DNA of 64,000 bases from Siphonodentalium dalli (Eukaryota > Mollusca > Scaphopoda > Gadilida > Siphonodentaliidae), in assembly GCA_032622095.1 (NCBI GenBank), contig CP136061.1:219076373-219140372 (forward strand), read 5' to 3'. The position numbers were made by a program, and so were the translations under genes. Below, in pieces: positions 45,166-56,692 of this stretch (positions are counted from its first letter, which is position 1; every line of letters starts with the position of its first letter). Under the pieces are notes generated by a model. The model was not told where the DNA came from. It saw nothing but the letters and a program-made list of their open reading frames with translations, and ran no database searches.

Positions 45166-45785
45166 GTGTTTCCTCTAGTTCGTATGACAAATGCTCTTTA
45201 TATTTACCATATACATATAAGTACCATTGCTATTAGTCGCGTTGGAACAATAAAGAGCGTTCACTGTTAGTCTATTCATATAAATGGTAAAAATAAACTT
45301 TCTCTTCAGTACGAATGAAAACACATTTAAAAAATGCTGTATGTGTATATGCTATATTTATTTATCCCGAATAAATGAAACCTCCGGGATTGTGATCTAT
45401 ATTAAGTTACCGTATTATCTTTCCTAATTCCGACTACTTACTGTTATGTGGCAGTTCATATGAAATGATTGAATGCTTTATTGCGAAGACACAAATTAAT
45501 GGGCAACGTACGTTTTATGTTAGGGAATACTGAGGTCTATCCTGAGTAAAATATAGTTAATTCATATTCAAAACTAATTTATGCGTGTATAAGCCTCTGC
45601 TGACTCGAACGCGATGAATACATATCCAATATTTAAATAATAAAATGCCCTTTATCATGACTCAACAATTGCATTTGCCATACTATCGTGTCTACACTAT
45701 GGTTATGTAAAGGTATATACATCGTTATTGGTTAAAAACATGTTAACCAATTTAACATCGGATTTACCCTGCAACATATCATTTG

Positions 45786-46460
45786 GATATTATTATTATT
45801 ATTATTATTTACATTTAAGAAACGCATTCTACATAATGTTCCAATGCGCTTTACAAGTAAATACAATAAAAACACATAAAACTATAAAAATACAAACAAT
45901 AGGCCTACTACTATTAAATACAAGTTGGTAAAGATGTAACGAAAATTACTGTAAAATTAAAGCTAAAGAAAATTGAAATTTCCGTAAAAAATTAAAATGT
46001 TTGATTTATAAAAAAAACGGTGTGTATTGAAATAACAACTGCAATAAGATTTCCAAAAATAACGATCTATAAATTGAAACATTTTTTGAAAAGATGGGTT
46101 TTCAGTTTTTTTTTTAAATTCGGAGGTTGTTTTTGAACGTCTAATCTTTAACGGTAGTCCATTCCAAATCTGGATAGATGTCTCTTGGAAGCATTTTTCA
46201 CCATAACGTCCGTCTGGTTTCCTGATGTTGGTTAGGTCTAGACCACACGCACTTGAACGGGTAACTCTGTCACACGATTTCAGGATAAACATGTCTGACG
46301 GTACTTGTTTTCTGAGGGATTTAAAAACGATCACAGCACATTTAAACTGCATCCTGAATTCGAACGTCATTATGTTATTATGAATTAGAACTCGTGTTAT
46401 GTGGTCAAACTTCGAAACGTTCCCAATAAGCCGAGCACAGTTATACCACGAAACCACGAA
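45786..46460 (-). pseudogene. LINE ORF2 C-terminal fragment with (TAA)n tail
   Basis: The minus-strand frame 46457-45963 contains FKCAVIVFKSLRKQVPS, TRSSACGLDL and IQIWNGLPLKIRRSKTTSEF. These match the usual tail of L2/CR1/Jockey-like ORF2 (FK.L....P, WN.LP..IR....FK). It is followed on the minus strand by AAAGCGCATTGGAACATT and a TAA/TTA microsatellite (45786-45808), a typical LINE 3' end. 5'-truncated and dead. Confidence 0.82.
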
Positions 46461-46510
46461 ATCAGTCCGTCGCGATTCGGAATTTAAATCCTTCAGATAT
46501 ATAGCTTTTA

Positions 46511-47020
46511 TTATATCATGAAAATCAGATAGTAATTAAAAAAAACACAGTTGCGACCAGCAATGCGCAATATTACATAACAACGGTCAAATTCAGTTAG
46601 CTGAATACCCGAGCATCCTGTAGTTTTCTCGTGTGCCCTCTTTGTGTAGACATAATGACGTAATAATGGTGAACGAGTAATCCGAAACCACACAACTTCT
46701 ACATCAGACACAGGCATGCGATATATAAATGTGCATACATACAGATAAAAAGTTAAAACAAAGCTTATACAACAAGTATATAGTTGCATATTTACGCACA
46801 CGAATGACTTTAATTGATACCGAAAATCTATGTACATACACATGTATCGCGGGAAAATTGGATGCAAATAAAGATCATTAAACCAAAATCGGAATGGTAC
46901 CAACCTGGTGGGTGATATAACGGTGTTAGTTTTACTAAAGTTTGAAAATGATACTATTATTACAATGATATATTGATAAATACGCGATATATTTAGTTGC
47001 ACCTGCTCTGAACAAAACAT
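46511..47020 (-). other. 169-codon open frame, unrecognised
   Basis: The longest open frame in the window. Its translation is rich in Phe, Tyr, Ile and Cys with no recognised motif, and it lies within a transposon beside the LINE fragment. In AT-rich DNA such a frame can be chance; I do not call it a gene. Confidence 0.2.
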
Positions 47021-47716
47021 ATATTTGATAATGTCAGAGATATTTACGAGCTGTCCTCAGTTTTCGCAGATAAGTGAAATAAACGCTCTTTATTTGTACC
47101 ATGTAATGACTAGAATACTGGGAATTATCTGTATGCTGAAGAACGTTCGGGACCAAACGTTCTTCGATCACAATAATTAATACATCCAGAAAGAGGCCGT
47201 TCGTGTATATCATTTTTAGCGAACTTATCGGCATATGCTGATCCATGATCCGCGATTTTTTTTCTCAAGTCAACATGTCAAAAAGTTTAAAAGATAAAAA
47301 TTTGCGCGAAGCACACAAACGGACCACAGTATAATAAATCGTTCCCTACAGCTAATTTTAATTTTTACATTACTATGTTGCCTTTTTCAATTTTTTTAAA
47401 ATGAAAACAAATAAAAAGTAATGGTGGAAAATGCAATGCTTTGAAGGTTGCGAATATAATGGTTTCGCAGTGATTGTCGGCAATCCACCGTGTTTCACGG
47501 TGATTCGCGGTGTTTTGTAGTGAGGTGGGAATACACTGCCATATCACATTGTTGATTAGACAAAAGCGCCTTGCTAATCCTCTCCACTAAGGCCCACGCT
47601 GTTGAGTGGGCCACCGTGAATCACTCTCCCAAAAATATCCCCACCGTGTTGAGTGTTTTCCTTACAGCACACGATGAGTGTACTGTACAGTAACAGTGAC
47701 ACTGACACCCCTTTAA

Positions 47717-48300
47717 GATCTTAAAGGGGTACCTTAGAGTAAACTTGTAGACTAATTAATTAAGGCCTGTGACTAATGTAATAACCAGAGTCACCAACTG
47801 TCCAAAGTAACAGATTCAAGTCAAGTGGTCACTCAGAGTGACACTCACATGTCAGCTGCCTGAGCTGGAGGGGTCATATGCACTGGTGATTTATGCATGA
47901 TTCCAACAAATTATGTTAGAAAATGTCAGGGAATTGAAATATAATATATTCATGAATCAATGGTACATGATCTACATGGAATCTGCAACATGCGATCGCA
48001 GAAATATCCAATAACATTGACAACAGACTTACCGAAAAACTAACGTGGTCCGAACTGGAGGTTTGAACGTACTCAACTGTTCGAGTCGTCGGACTATTTT
48101 TAGAAATTGAGGTCGCAAGTTAAAATTAGATCATACTAAATACCGAGTCAAGTCAAGGTGAATGTTGTAGATTAACTAATTAAGTATATAACGCCAATAA
48201 TTGATGCATAAGAAATGACGTCACAATACGCTTAACACCCCCGACAGCCCATCTTGAAATAATTGTTTTTCACTATATTAATGATGTCGTTGGTAAAGTA
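47717..48300. other. Unassigned sequence
   Basis: No feature beyond a short CCCCTTTAAGATCTTAAAGGGG palindrome near 47707-47728. Confidence 0.5.
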
Positions 48301-48309
48301 GGCCTACAT

Positions 48310-48545
48310 GGGAGTGTGATGGCCGAGTGGTCAGCGTGTTCGACTGCTGGCCAGAGGCGTTATTTCGCTAAAATCCAATTCGGATTCTGGATTCAGATTA
48401 CAGATTTGTCCCCGTACGACTTGGTTCGGCAAAAGAACAGACCACAAATTTGCAGAATCAGTAAACGAACAGACCGTAATCCTAATTTCGTGGTAATCCG
48501 ATTTGGATTCGGATTCCGATTACGGACTCAAATGTTCGTAATGTA
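48310..48545 (+). repeat. tRNA-derived SINE fragment
   Basis: GTGATGGCCGAGTGGTCAGC resembles a tRNA box A region (TGGCCGAGTGGTC, Ser/Leu-like). No matching box B follows; instead it runs into GTTATTTCGCTAAAATCC. That body recurs inverted at 50140-50210. It is a truncated SINE, not a tRNA gene. Confidence 0.6.
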
Positions 48546-50090
48546 AACAAACCGAGATTCCGCCACCTCAGAGTTTAAAAACACAATAAAACATAAGAAT
48601 CCGTCTCTTGTGTACAAATTATTGCAGAATATAAACGATCTATATCAAAGAATTTTAAATGCGGAGACAAATTTGTTTTATTGAATGTAAACTGGGAGAA
48701 TATTACTGAAATTAGCCAAATAATAACGCTATTGATGGTAACGCTGGGGGAGCACTTCGGTTGATGGCAAATCATTGTTGATTGTCACTTTCATATGTCC
48801 ATTTCATAATTCCATCCTTAAAATACCGCCCGAACGCATGTCGATTTCGAATTCGGCGGATACGTCACCATTGACCGAATTCATATGAACCTGCATGGAT
48901 ATGTCTTCTGCTGTGTTCGTTATTATAATGTTTCTTCTTATTCAAGAAATAGTAGGATTATATGGTATCGATGGATTATCAGATACACGTATGTACTATC
49001 ATCTAGTCTTAAAGTTATAGCAATTTTAACATGTTTTGTTTCGTTAAATGCAGTCGTTTTGCGCAATAGTCTCTGTATAGACAACAGACACATGTTCTAG
49101 GGACGTGGCTAGAAGTTTCCTCAAATTTCCGGCCAACTGCACCCCCCCCCCCCCCCCCCCATTGAACCAAACATCAATCTCACAGGTTCGCAGAATTCAA
49201 TTGCTCTCCTTGGAAATATCCAATCTGACAAACACTAAGATTGGAAAATTACCAACTTTTACTGGTTGAAAAAAATCAAACAATGAGAACAATGCCAACC
49301 TATATATGGTGTCAAATTAATGTCCAACTAATGTTGTGTCATGCATGAAATTTCCGACTGCTGGAATGTACCAAAGTTTAGTTTAGATATATTTATTTCA
49401 AATATATGTCAAATTTAGATAACACATGATATATAACACATACATTTGTTTATACATACAAAGGAATTGGGGGACAAGTACTGACTCACTTAAGGGTACC
49501 CCCTCTCCCATATGTTATTACACTGAAAAAATAAATAATTAGTAATGGCAAAGCAACATGACTACCAAAACAAGTTGAACATATATACAGATCACTGGAC
49601 ACCCCCCTCTCTCGAGTTAGTCATAAGTTTGTATATGTATTTATTTAAAATCGGGTTTGTTTGTTGCGTTTGTTGGCTTGTACGTATCATTATTTGAAAC
49701 AGTTAGTCAAAATAATCCTGATTTTCCTCACGTATGAATGACTGCACAGCTTAGCAAATTGTACCAAAGTTCGGGGTGGGGGTCGAGACACACAATCAAC
49801 CCCTGTCGTCACGTCCCTGTTCAACTGACAAGTTCCGTGTGTTCTTCACAACATCTTCGGAATTTGATTCAGGAGGCCTAGAGCTGTCATGTTTAGATAT
49901 ATGCTTGCCATCATCAATAAACACACTTTAACTTGAAAAAAAGATGCGATTAAGTCGGATTGGCAGCAAATTATGTGCCGTGTATACACACATAGAAGAA
50001 CAGCATGACTTTCACAACAAACATGCACTTTATAAATATAAGATACAAATGATACTTGTGTCAAATACATGAGCCATGTTTGACGCTGGG
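48546..50090. other. Unassigned sequence
   Basis: Holds a 19-bp C run (49142-49160). The words GCTGGGGGAG near 48744 and 50085 occur on the same strand near both SINE-like pieces. No gene seen. Confidence 0.4.
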
Positions 50091-50099
50091 GGAGAGTTT

Positions 50100-50500
50100 C
50101 GGAGACCACGTGGATTTCAAAATCTGACCTAGAATCCGAAATTAGCTCCGCCCCCCGTAATCGGCTTTGGATTCTCAATCCGGATTTTAGCGAAATTACG
50201 GCTCTGAAGTTTCGCTTGGACCCCGGATCGATTCACCTTGATCCTCGACAAAACAAATGTCGGGAGCTCTGAGCGTGCCCATATAAAGTACCGTGTATGC
50301 CTTGTTGAGGTGTCGTTGAGCGATAATCCTCTCCCGCCCGATTTTATGTACCTGTAGGGATGACGTGTGGGGACATTAATGGCTGTCCCGTGTACAACCA
50401 TGTGTGCACGTTAAAGAACCGCACTGTGGACAACGATCCACATGTTAATGGCAAAATTCCTGTCTAAATTCCTCCCCTCGGGGGCGTAAGTGTGTGCGTT
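50100..50500 (-). repeat. SINE-like repeat, inverted relative of 48310-48545
   Basis: On the minus strand GTAATTTCGCTAAAATCCGG (50174-50193) and ATTACGGGGGGC match the body of the SINE at 48310. Next to it is TGCACGTTAAAGAACCGC (50405), a word I associate with repeats in marine invertebrates. The class is uncertain. Confidence 0.5.
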
Positions 50501-50694
50501 GTAGATATGTAGATAGAGTTACCTGCTGACAGGGTATGTATAATTATAGACATAGCCTACACTTTCAGTCCTGTCGAGTCCCAGTATGGTTGGAAGCGTG
50601 GTAAAATACTCATCCAGATATGTATATATGTAAATTACTAACAAGTCCTACTAAATACAAATACGGTGAAATACCCCTCACTAGAATCACAATA

Positions 50695-50696
<2 letters not shown>

Positions 50697-50733
<37 letters not shown>
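50697..50733 (+). repeat. (TA)n microsatellite
   Basis: About 18 TA dinucleotides in a row. Confidence 0.95.
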
Positions 50734-50736
<3 letters not shown>

Positions 50737-51047
50737 TCATGTGTCTGGGCAAGTTTGCCAGTTGCTTGCTGTGGGTTGCTGTATTCTAAGACTTAGTGCA
50801 GTCGAATAATTTCTAGTAAAATTAAACTTAGAGCTACTGCCTTTGTGCGTGTGAGGGGGGGGGGGGGGGGGGCTCGATGTGGGATTTCATGAATCTAAAA
50901 AAACCCAGCTACTGAGGAGTGTATAGCGGTCGCGCGGAGTAGGCCTACACAGAAAATGCCACTCGATGACTTCCCCACACGGCTGTGGCATGAAAGGTCT
51001 AGATATCTCTTGGTCACCGTCATTAGTGGTTGTGTGTGATTACCGAC

Positions 51048-51590
51048 GTTAAGCAATCATGCTGCAATGTCGAACTCGGTTAGTCACTGGCGCTGAATTG
51101 GTCACTGTCTCATGGCTTCCAACAAAAAGACACCCAGGATCGCTCAAACGTGCAAAAAGACACTCAAGGCGTCCCAAACGTGGATAAAGACACACATGGT
51201 CTCAAATTTAAGTCTCGATCCAAATAACGGGAATTTAGATTAGTCGTCTGCTATTTATTAATAGGCCCACAGAACTGCGCTGCCAGTTAGACTCAAAGGG
51301 GACGGTATATATATAATCCCCATTTAAATTACGTTGATATTTCACTCCGATCACTAACAAATAATAATTATAATAAATAGCAGACGAATAATCTAAATAT
51401 CCGTTGGTTGGTGAGACGTTGAGATCCTGTGAGTCTTTTTGCACGTTTGGGACACCCTGGGTGTCGTTTTGCACATTTGAGAGATCCTGCGTGTCTTTTT
51501 GCTCGAAACCATGCGACAGTGACCTATTCAGCGTCACTGGCTGGGTGACCGGTTGGCGATTCAGTCTGGGCGCTACTACATGTAGTATAT
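51048..51590 (+). repeat. 5S rRNA-like SINE piece, split by a palindromic element
   Basis: Left piece GTTAAGCAATC ... CGGTTAGTCACTGG and right piece CTGGGTGACCGGTTGG ... GGGCGCTAC join across the insertion at 51092-51532. The joined text resembles the 3' half of animal 5S rRNA (AAGCA...GGTTAGTACTTGG-ATGGGTGACCG...GGGTGCT). Too diverged for a working 5S gene; a 5S-derived SINE (SINE3-like) is likelier. Confidence 0.6.
51092..51532. mobile_element. Palindromic MITE with 9-bp target duplication
   Basis: Ends GCTGAATTGGTCACTGTC and inverse, flanked by GTCACTGGC (51083-51091, 51533-51541). Arms of about 150 bp contain repeated CTTTTTGCACGTTTG words. A second inverted pair (AGCAGACGA) lies inside. 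A 9-bp TSD suggests a Mutator/MULE- or Merlin-like origin. Confidence 0.85.
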
Positions 51591-51794
51591 ATAAGTTTTA
51601 GTGACTCCCGTACTTCTCACACTGTCGTTCTGTTTCAAACCAAACCACACCAAAGCACTAACTTCAGCATTTATATTTCATATACTATGAGCCATTATTG
51701 GAGCTGCGGTGGCGGTGATATACGTGCACATACTTTATTTCAGCCAGCGGCTTCATTCAGACCCCGGGTAGACTATATATATATCAGATTTATG

Positions 51795-52090
51795 GAGTGC
51801 TGAAGGGTACACAGGTTTTTAGAATGTGCTGAAGGGCCCACAGGGTTTGTTTTTAAAATGTGCTGAAGGGTCTGCAGGGTTTGTGATCGGCACTAATGTA
51901 CGGTAGTTACTTTAACTGTGTTCCTGAAAGTTCGTTTTCAGTTCATATTAATGTTCATTTAATTTATACAATTATTCTCTAACAGAAATCATGGCAGACA
52001 GGAAAACTCAAAGTTATTTAGAACGAGATTTCAAAACCTGTGTACCGTTCAGCATATTTTCAAAACCTGTGTACCCTTCAGCACTTTTGT
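51795..52090. repeat. Short GTGCTGAAGGG repeats in both orientations
   Basis: Three copies of a 30-36-bp unit (TGTGCTGAAGGGYCYRCAGG) at 51799-51885, and two inverted copies (CCTGTGTACCSTTCAGCA) at 52035-52087. An inverted arrangement around 150 bp of other sequence. Confidence 0.7.
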
Positions 52091-52127
52091 TTGTGCTTGC
52101 TTCGATCAGTGCGCTGACAATTTCTCA

Positions 52128-52300
52128 TTTTCTTATCGAAATGGATCGATCAGAATGGCACATTGAGATGTCCCTCAACTGAGATCAAGCTTGAAAATCG
52201 GTCTCGATTTTCGCTCATTTCGGGTTAAGAACCCACTCCAACCTCGTCTAGCCCAGATTGTGGTAATCGTACCCACGACCAACATCTCGGCTACAGAGCA
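52128..52300 (+). repeat. Dispersed repeat with CCAACCTCGTCTA, copy 1
   Basis: Matches 57038-57210 over about 170 bp, including GAGATGTCCCTCA / GACATGTCCCTCA and CAACCTCGTCTAG / CAACCTCGTCTAC. A GGTTC-AGAACCC-type hairpin in the middle could be a Pol III box B remnant. Confidence 0.65.
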
Positions 52301-54215
52301 TCCTTATAAAAGAAACCCTTTCGTCGAAAGTTGGGAAGCATATCCGTCTGAACATGAGTTCGAATATTGACACAGAACGGATCTATACGATTATATTGGA
52401 ACGGCACAAACCACACGATTACTGGTACTGGCGTATATATATATAAGATTTATTGAGACACGGACTCTGTATGAGTGTTCATTTCTCAAGTGTCCTCGTT
52501 TCGGTGAGCGCGAACAAATTTTCATTGCATAATTATGGACTCAATTTTTTGTATCGTAGGGGTGTCAGTAGACTCCTCACTTATCCATGCATTCCCCAAT
52601 CCCATCATTTCTGGCAGTTTAGATGTGATAAGCACATGCTGGCTGTATGTGTTATATAGAAATGGCAAGGGGGGTATCATATTGAATGCAATCAAATGGA
52701 TAATCCAATGCCCCCCAAGTTAGCGGTTGTTACAAAACCAGAGGTTAGAATCATAAAAGAAGTTGAGATTGGTCTGTCATGCAATATGCATGATATCATC
52801 GGGGGGATGCACAAATATCCGGTCGGGATCAACTTATTTCTATTGTGGTCATCGGTGCAACCTGGTCACGTGAGACGCTGGAAATAATATGCTGGTACTC
52901 AAAGGTACACAGACAAACATAAATATACAATCGATGAATTACACTAAATTGTTTACTATATATATCACTCACCGACAACTAAATTGTATTGGTTTGTCCA
53001 TAAATTTCTCTATGACACTCAACTCAGGAACCTATGAAGGCAGCGTCACCAGAAAACTCCTTGCTCTCATTACGAGACGTGTATCGATTTCCTGAGTACA
53101 GGTGCACTACTTATTTTCACTCGTGACTATATCACACTATATATAGTGGGTTCATGTACCCATGCAGGCATTCATGTCTTATCTTTTCTTGAGGACAATG
53201 ACATTTACCTCCAGCCGGACAATAAAAGCTGTTCACATGTGCCATCTGGCCGAGGTACATAAATGTAGAACTGGACATTAAAGTTTTTATTTCCGGTACT
53301 TTCAAAAACATACCAGAGGTCGTCAAAAACGTTTTAAATAAATGTAATAATACGTTTATTCTCTGATCAAAAAGATATTGAGATACAAGTAGAAGATACA
53401 TACAAAAGATTGAGAATGTTGCTGTATTAGTACAATATGTCGTTATTGTATTATCATATGCGTTACAGACGAATATATGCCCATGCTTATGTTATATACA
53501 TTGTGTCTGATATTCACAGTACACCATATATGCAAACATCCAAACATGTGTTTAGTTTTACTATAATTTTACCACAACGGTGATTATACAGTACTCCATA
53601 ACGAGAGAACAATTATGGTAGAATGTATAGCTGACAGTAAGATAGCGCTTGATGCCAAATCATCTTCTTCCCTCCCAGATGTCTTCATCGCATATTATGT
53701 ATAACATTGTTTTTTTGTTTGTTGTAAATTCATGATTAATTCTTTGGGACGATTAAATAATGTTTGCACCGGCACGCTAACCACTTGTTCACAACCCTAT
53801 ATAAGGAGCCATATCATGCATGGTTATTGTGCTATCTGGTATCTTGAACTATTAATATATTCATGACGGTGCAAGCATTACTGTGTTGGTCGTCTCTGGG
53901 AAATCACCGGTTTGATACCACATGCTGGTATTGCGATTTTTCGTGGTGACCCGTCCGTAAACAGAGTATCTGACTTGGTGATTAATTGGTTGATCGAAAG
54001 TTCCGCGATATTATGTCTATAACTGGTTGCACACATAATAATGTTGGTTTCGAGTAATAATTATTCCACGTGTTTTACTATAATCACTACCAACAGCAGA
54101 GTTTAAACTCTTGCACAAATTGCCAACCTTTATCACTACAAATGAGCACCCTGGATCTCTGATCTTGGAGTCTAGTACTGTTATTAAGATTTACTTCTGA
54201 CACCAGGCAAGGCGC
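52301..54215. other. Unassigned sequence
   Basis: Several short open frames lack motifs. One at 53132-53401 (minus) is Cys-containing (FYCPAGGKCHCPQE) but is unsupported. No gene called. Confidence 0.4.
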
Positions 54216-54224
54216 ACACACTAC

Positions 54225-54510
54225 TACATCATTTCGTTCTGCAAACAGTCAGGAACGGGCACAGAAAAAGAAAAACCGGTTTAAATGATGGCATTTGTGC
54301 AGCATGCGGTATACTTGAGGATGAGTCCCATCTAAATCTAGTCTGTAAAAAATACAAAGAAGCCAGAAAACCCGTATTTGCAAATCTCAATGAAACAATT
54401 TCTGGATTCAGACTGATATCTGTTCTTCAATGAGAAACTAAAACTAATCATTTCATCTGAAGAGGCTGACATAATTATGCAAAGCAGTTGCAGAATTTAT
54501 TGATAACATC
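54225..54510 (+). pseudogene. LINE ORF2 C-terminal fragment (CCHC-type end)
   Basis: The plus-strand frame reads GICAACGILEDESHLNLVCK from 54288. This is the C-x2-C...EDE-x-H...C pattern that ends ORF2 of many LINEs. It is preceded by HRKRKTGLND-like text and soon ends in a stop. A short dead fragment directly left of the TTAA element at 54536. Confidence 0.78.
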
Positions 54511-54535
54511 TTATAAAATAGAGGCTTATATTTAA

Positions 54536-54990
54536 AGATACTCAATCCGTTCGATGATCCCCATATCATCAGATTCCAACAACAACCACAACGACATTTT
54601 TTGAAATGCCGCTTCAGTTATCAGAATCGATTATTTGCCCCAAAAATGATGCTAACCACAGTCAACTATGGTATAAAATTGCCCAAAACCTGTTATTTAT
54701 CAACATTTTGTTCAACGAAATTTTGCCGGTTTGTCAAATATCTGATACAAAAAGCCACTTGATTTTAGAGTTATCCATATTCGTCCGCAATTTGGTCCGA
54801 GACCGTCTTCTTGGCGACTTTTACTGGGCCACCAAAAAAATATTGGTGGTGAAAAATAATAGATTTCAAAAATCGAAATCTGATCACTCTGAGGTTTGAT
54901 GGGTGGGTTCCTCTACACGAATCAAATATTTTTTTAACGCCGAAGCCAAGGAAATAGTAATTCGCGAGCGTTAATTCGGATTTTGCATCT
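54536..54990 (+). mobile_element. TTAA-flanked palindromic element, family 3, copy B
   Basis: TTAA at 54532-54535 and 54991-54994; ends AGATACTCAATCCG and TTTTGCATCT. The right half keeps CGAATCAAATATTTTTTTAA and the AAAGCC-type sub-terminal words. Only 31 bp separate its right TTAA from the left TTAA of copy C. Confidence 0.8.
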
Positions 54991-55029
54991 TTAAATGCAA
55001 TTAACCATTATATGATTTATAATGGTTAA

Positions 55030-55509
55030 AGGTACTCAACCCGATAAAACTCCTCTCAATTACTATTTCAATGGCTTCGGGGGTCAAAAATATTTGATTC
55101 GAGTCGAGGAAGTCACCCATCAAAGCTCAGATTTGTTAGATATCGATTTTAGAAATCTATTATTTTTCATTATCGGGAATTCTTTCTGGCCCAGAAGATA
55201 GTAAAAAATTCGTTATTATTACCCACTTGATTATAGAGTTATCCATCCTTGTCTGTTTGAATAGAATTTTGGCGTAAAATCTCGAGCATGTTACCAAATT
55301 GACGGCAGTTATAAGTACTCATCTCGAGAACATAAGAATTTTCAAAAATCAATATCTAATGACTCTGAGCTTTGTTTGATGGGTTCGTCGACTCGAATCA
55401 AATATTTTTTACCCCCAAAGCCAAAGAAATAGTAATATAGGACCCTCTGATCGGATTGTTGTTGTTGGAATCTGTTGAGATGGGGACCCTCTTTACGGGT
55501 TGAGTACCT
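55030..55509 (+). mobile_element. TTAA-flanked palindromic element, family 3, copy C
   Basis: TTAA at 55026-55029 and 55510-55513; TIR AGGTACTCAACCCG and CGGGTTGAGTACCT. It is the reverse complement of copy A (3812-4280) over its full length, with long paired halves. Confidence 0.9.
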
Positions 55510-55847
55510 TTAATACATTGGTTCCATTGCTATTATAAATAAATAACTGACTGGCACTACTGCGACCACATCAATGTTATTCATCAGATCACCAATCACA
55601 ATACCAGTCAGAACACTTATATGTTGATTAATGACACAGTGTCGACAGTAATGTTTTTTGTTATTTCTCAATCGTTTAGAAATAAATCCCAAAATTAAAA
55701 TCAATTGTTTAATATTAAAATCTCAATGTCACTCTCCTATAATTACAAGTGCAGTCCCAGCTTGGGAATAAAACTCATGTTGTTATTTATAATTTACTTG
55801 AGTCAGCATACTAGTATATCTAAAGTACTGTAAACTTGAAATATTAA

Positions 55848-56692
55848 AGATACATAATCCGAATTAATGCTACCAAATGCACTACTTCTTTGTCTTCGGG
55901 GGTGAACAATATTTGATTCGAGTCGAGGAACCCACCCATCAAAGCACAGAGTGATCAGATATCGATTTTGAAATTTGTTATTTCTCGAATTGTTTACTTA
56001 TTTGTGGCCCAGAATTAAGTCGTCAAACCGATTGTCTCGGACAAAATTGCGGACGAAGATGGATAACTCTCCTTTAAGAATGATCTTTCCGTTCTACCTC
56101 TTACTCTCTTCAATTATAGTAATTATAGTCACCCTTCAGTTGAGTGTCGTGCTAAACCGAAACAAAAAATGAAAATAACATGTTTAACGTGACTTAAAAC
56201 CTCAAATCATTCTCTGTTGTATATCATGATTTCAATTACAATATAAAAGATCGCCCGATCGCCTGTTTGCATGGAGCCACTGAATGCCCGTTGATGTAAG
56301 TAAGAGTGCATGCCTGAATATATGTATCAGATGAATAGTATATATATGTTGTATCCAACATGGTACAGTACAACCATTCATTTTGTATGTAAAATCATCT
56401 GACTGTTTCAATAAAAATCATTTTAAAAAAATCATAAACAAAAGATGGATAACTCTAAAATCTAGTGATAATACGGCCAAATTACGTGATACTCAAGTGA
56501 TAATACGGCCATATATCGTTGAACAACATGTTGATAAATAACACGTTTTGGGAAATTTTATACCATAATTGACAGCGGTTAGCATTATTTTGTTGTAATT
56601 AATCGATTCTGATAACAAAAGCGTACTTTGAAGAAATTTTGTTGTTGTTGTAACTTGATGATATGGGGACCGTCTGATCGGATTGAGTATCT
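55848..56692 (+). mobile_element. TTAA-flanked element, family 3, copy D, carrying an insertion
   Basis: TTAA at 55844-55847 and 56693-56696; ends AGATACATAATCCG and CGGATTGAGTATCT. Net length is about 459 bp after removing the 371-bp insertion (56071-56441) and one 15-bp duplicate. Confidence 0.85.
56071..56441 (+). mobile_element. Retrocopy-like insertion with 15-bp TSD
   Basis: Flanked by the direct repeat AAGATGGATAACTCT (56056-56070 and 56442-56456). It ends in an A-rich tail after AATAAAA (about 56411-56417). Near the left border a frame reads IFPFYLLLSSIIVIIVTLQL then VVLNRNKK-stop, i.e. a hydrophobic C-terminus, followed by about 270 bp like a 3' UTR. This looks like a 5'-truncated cDNA of a membrane-protein mRNA or of a LINE/SINE. 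Source gene unknown. Confidence 0.7.

Larger units (their letters stand above)
43920..47716. mobile_element. TIR element with sub-terminal CACGGTG repeats, about 3.8 kb
   Basis: Ends share TGTACAGTACACTCA and AGGAAAACACTCAACACGGT in inverted orientation (left about 43937-43987, right about 47651-47700), with imperfect GTTASTG repeats further out. Next to both ends are clustered words CACCGTGAATCAC / CACGGTGATTC (43979-44060, 47485-47660), as expected for transposase-binding repeats. The exact border and TSD are unresolved. It contains a LINE fragment. Confidence 0.7.

Noticed and set aside
48310-48360. Possible tRNA gene (GGCCGAGTGGTCAGCG)
   Set aside because: Box A-like only; no box B, no acceptor stem pairing. 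Treated as a SINE head.
51048-51590. Possible 5S rRNA gene
   Set aside because: Only the 3' half is similar, it is diverged and it is split by an insertion.
53132-53401. 89-codon Cys-containing minus-strand frame as a secreted peptide gene
   Set aside because: No signal peptide, no splice or promoter context and no recognisable cysteine framework.
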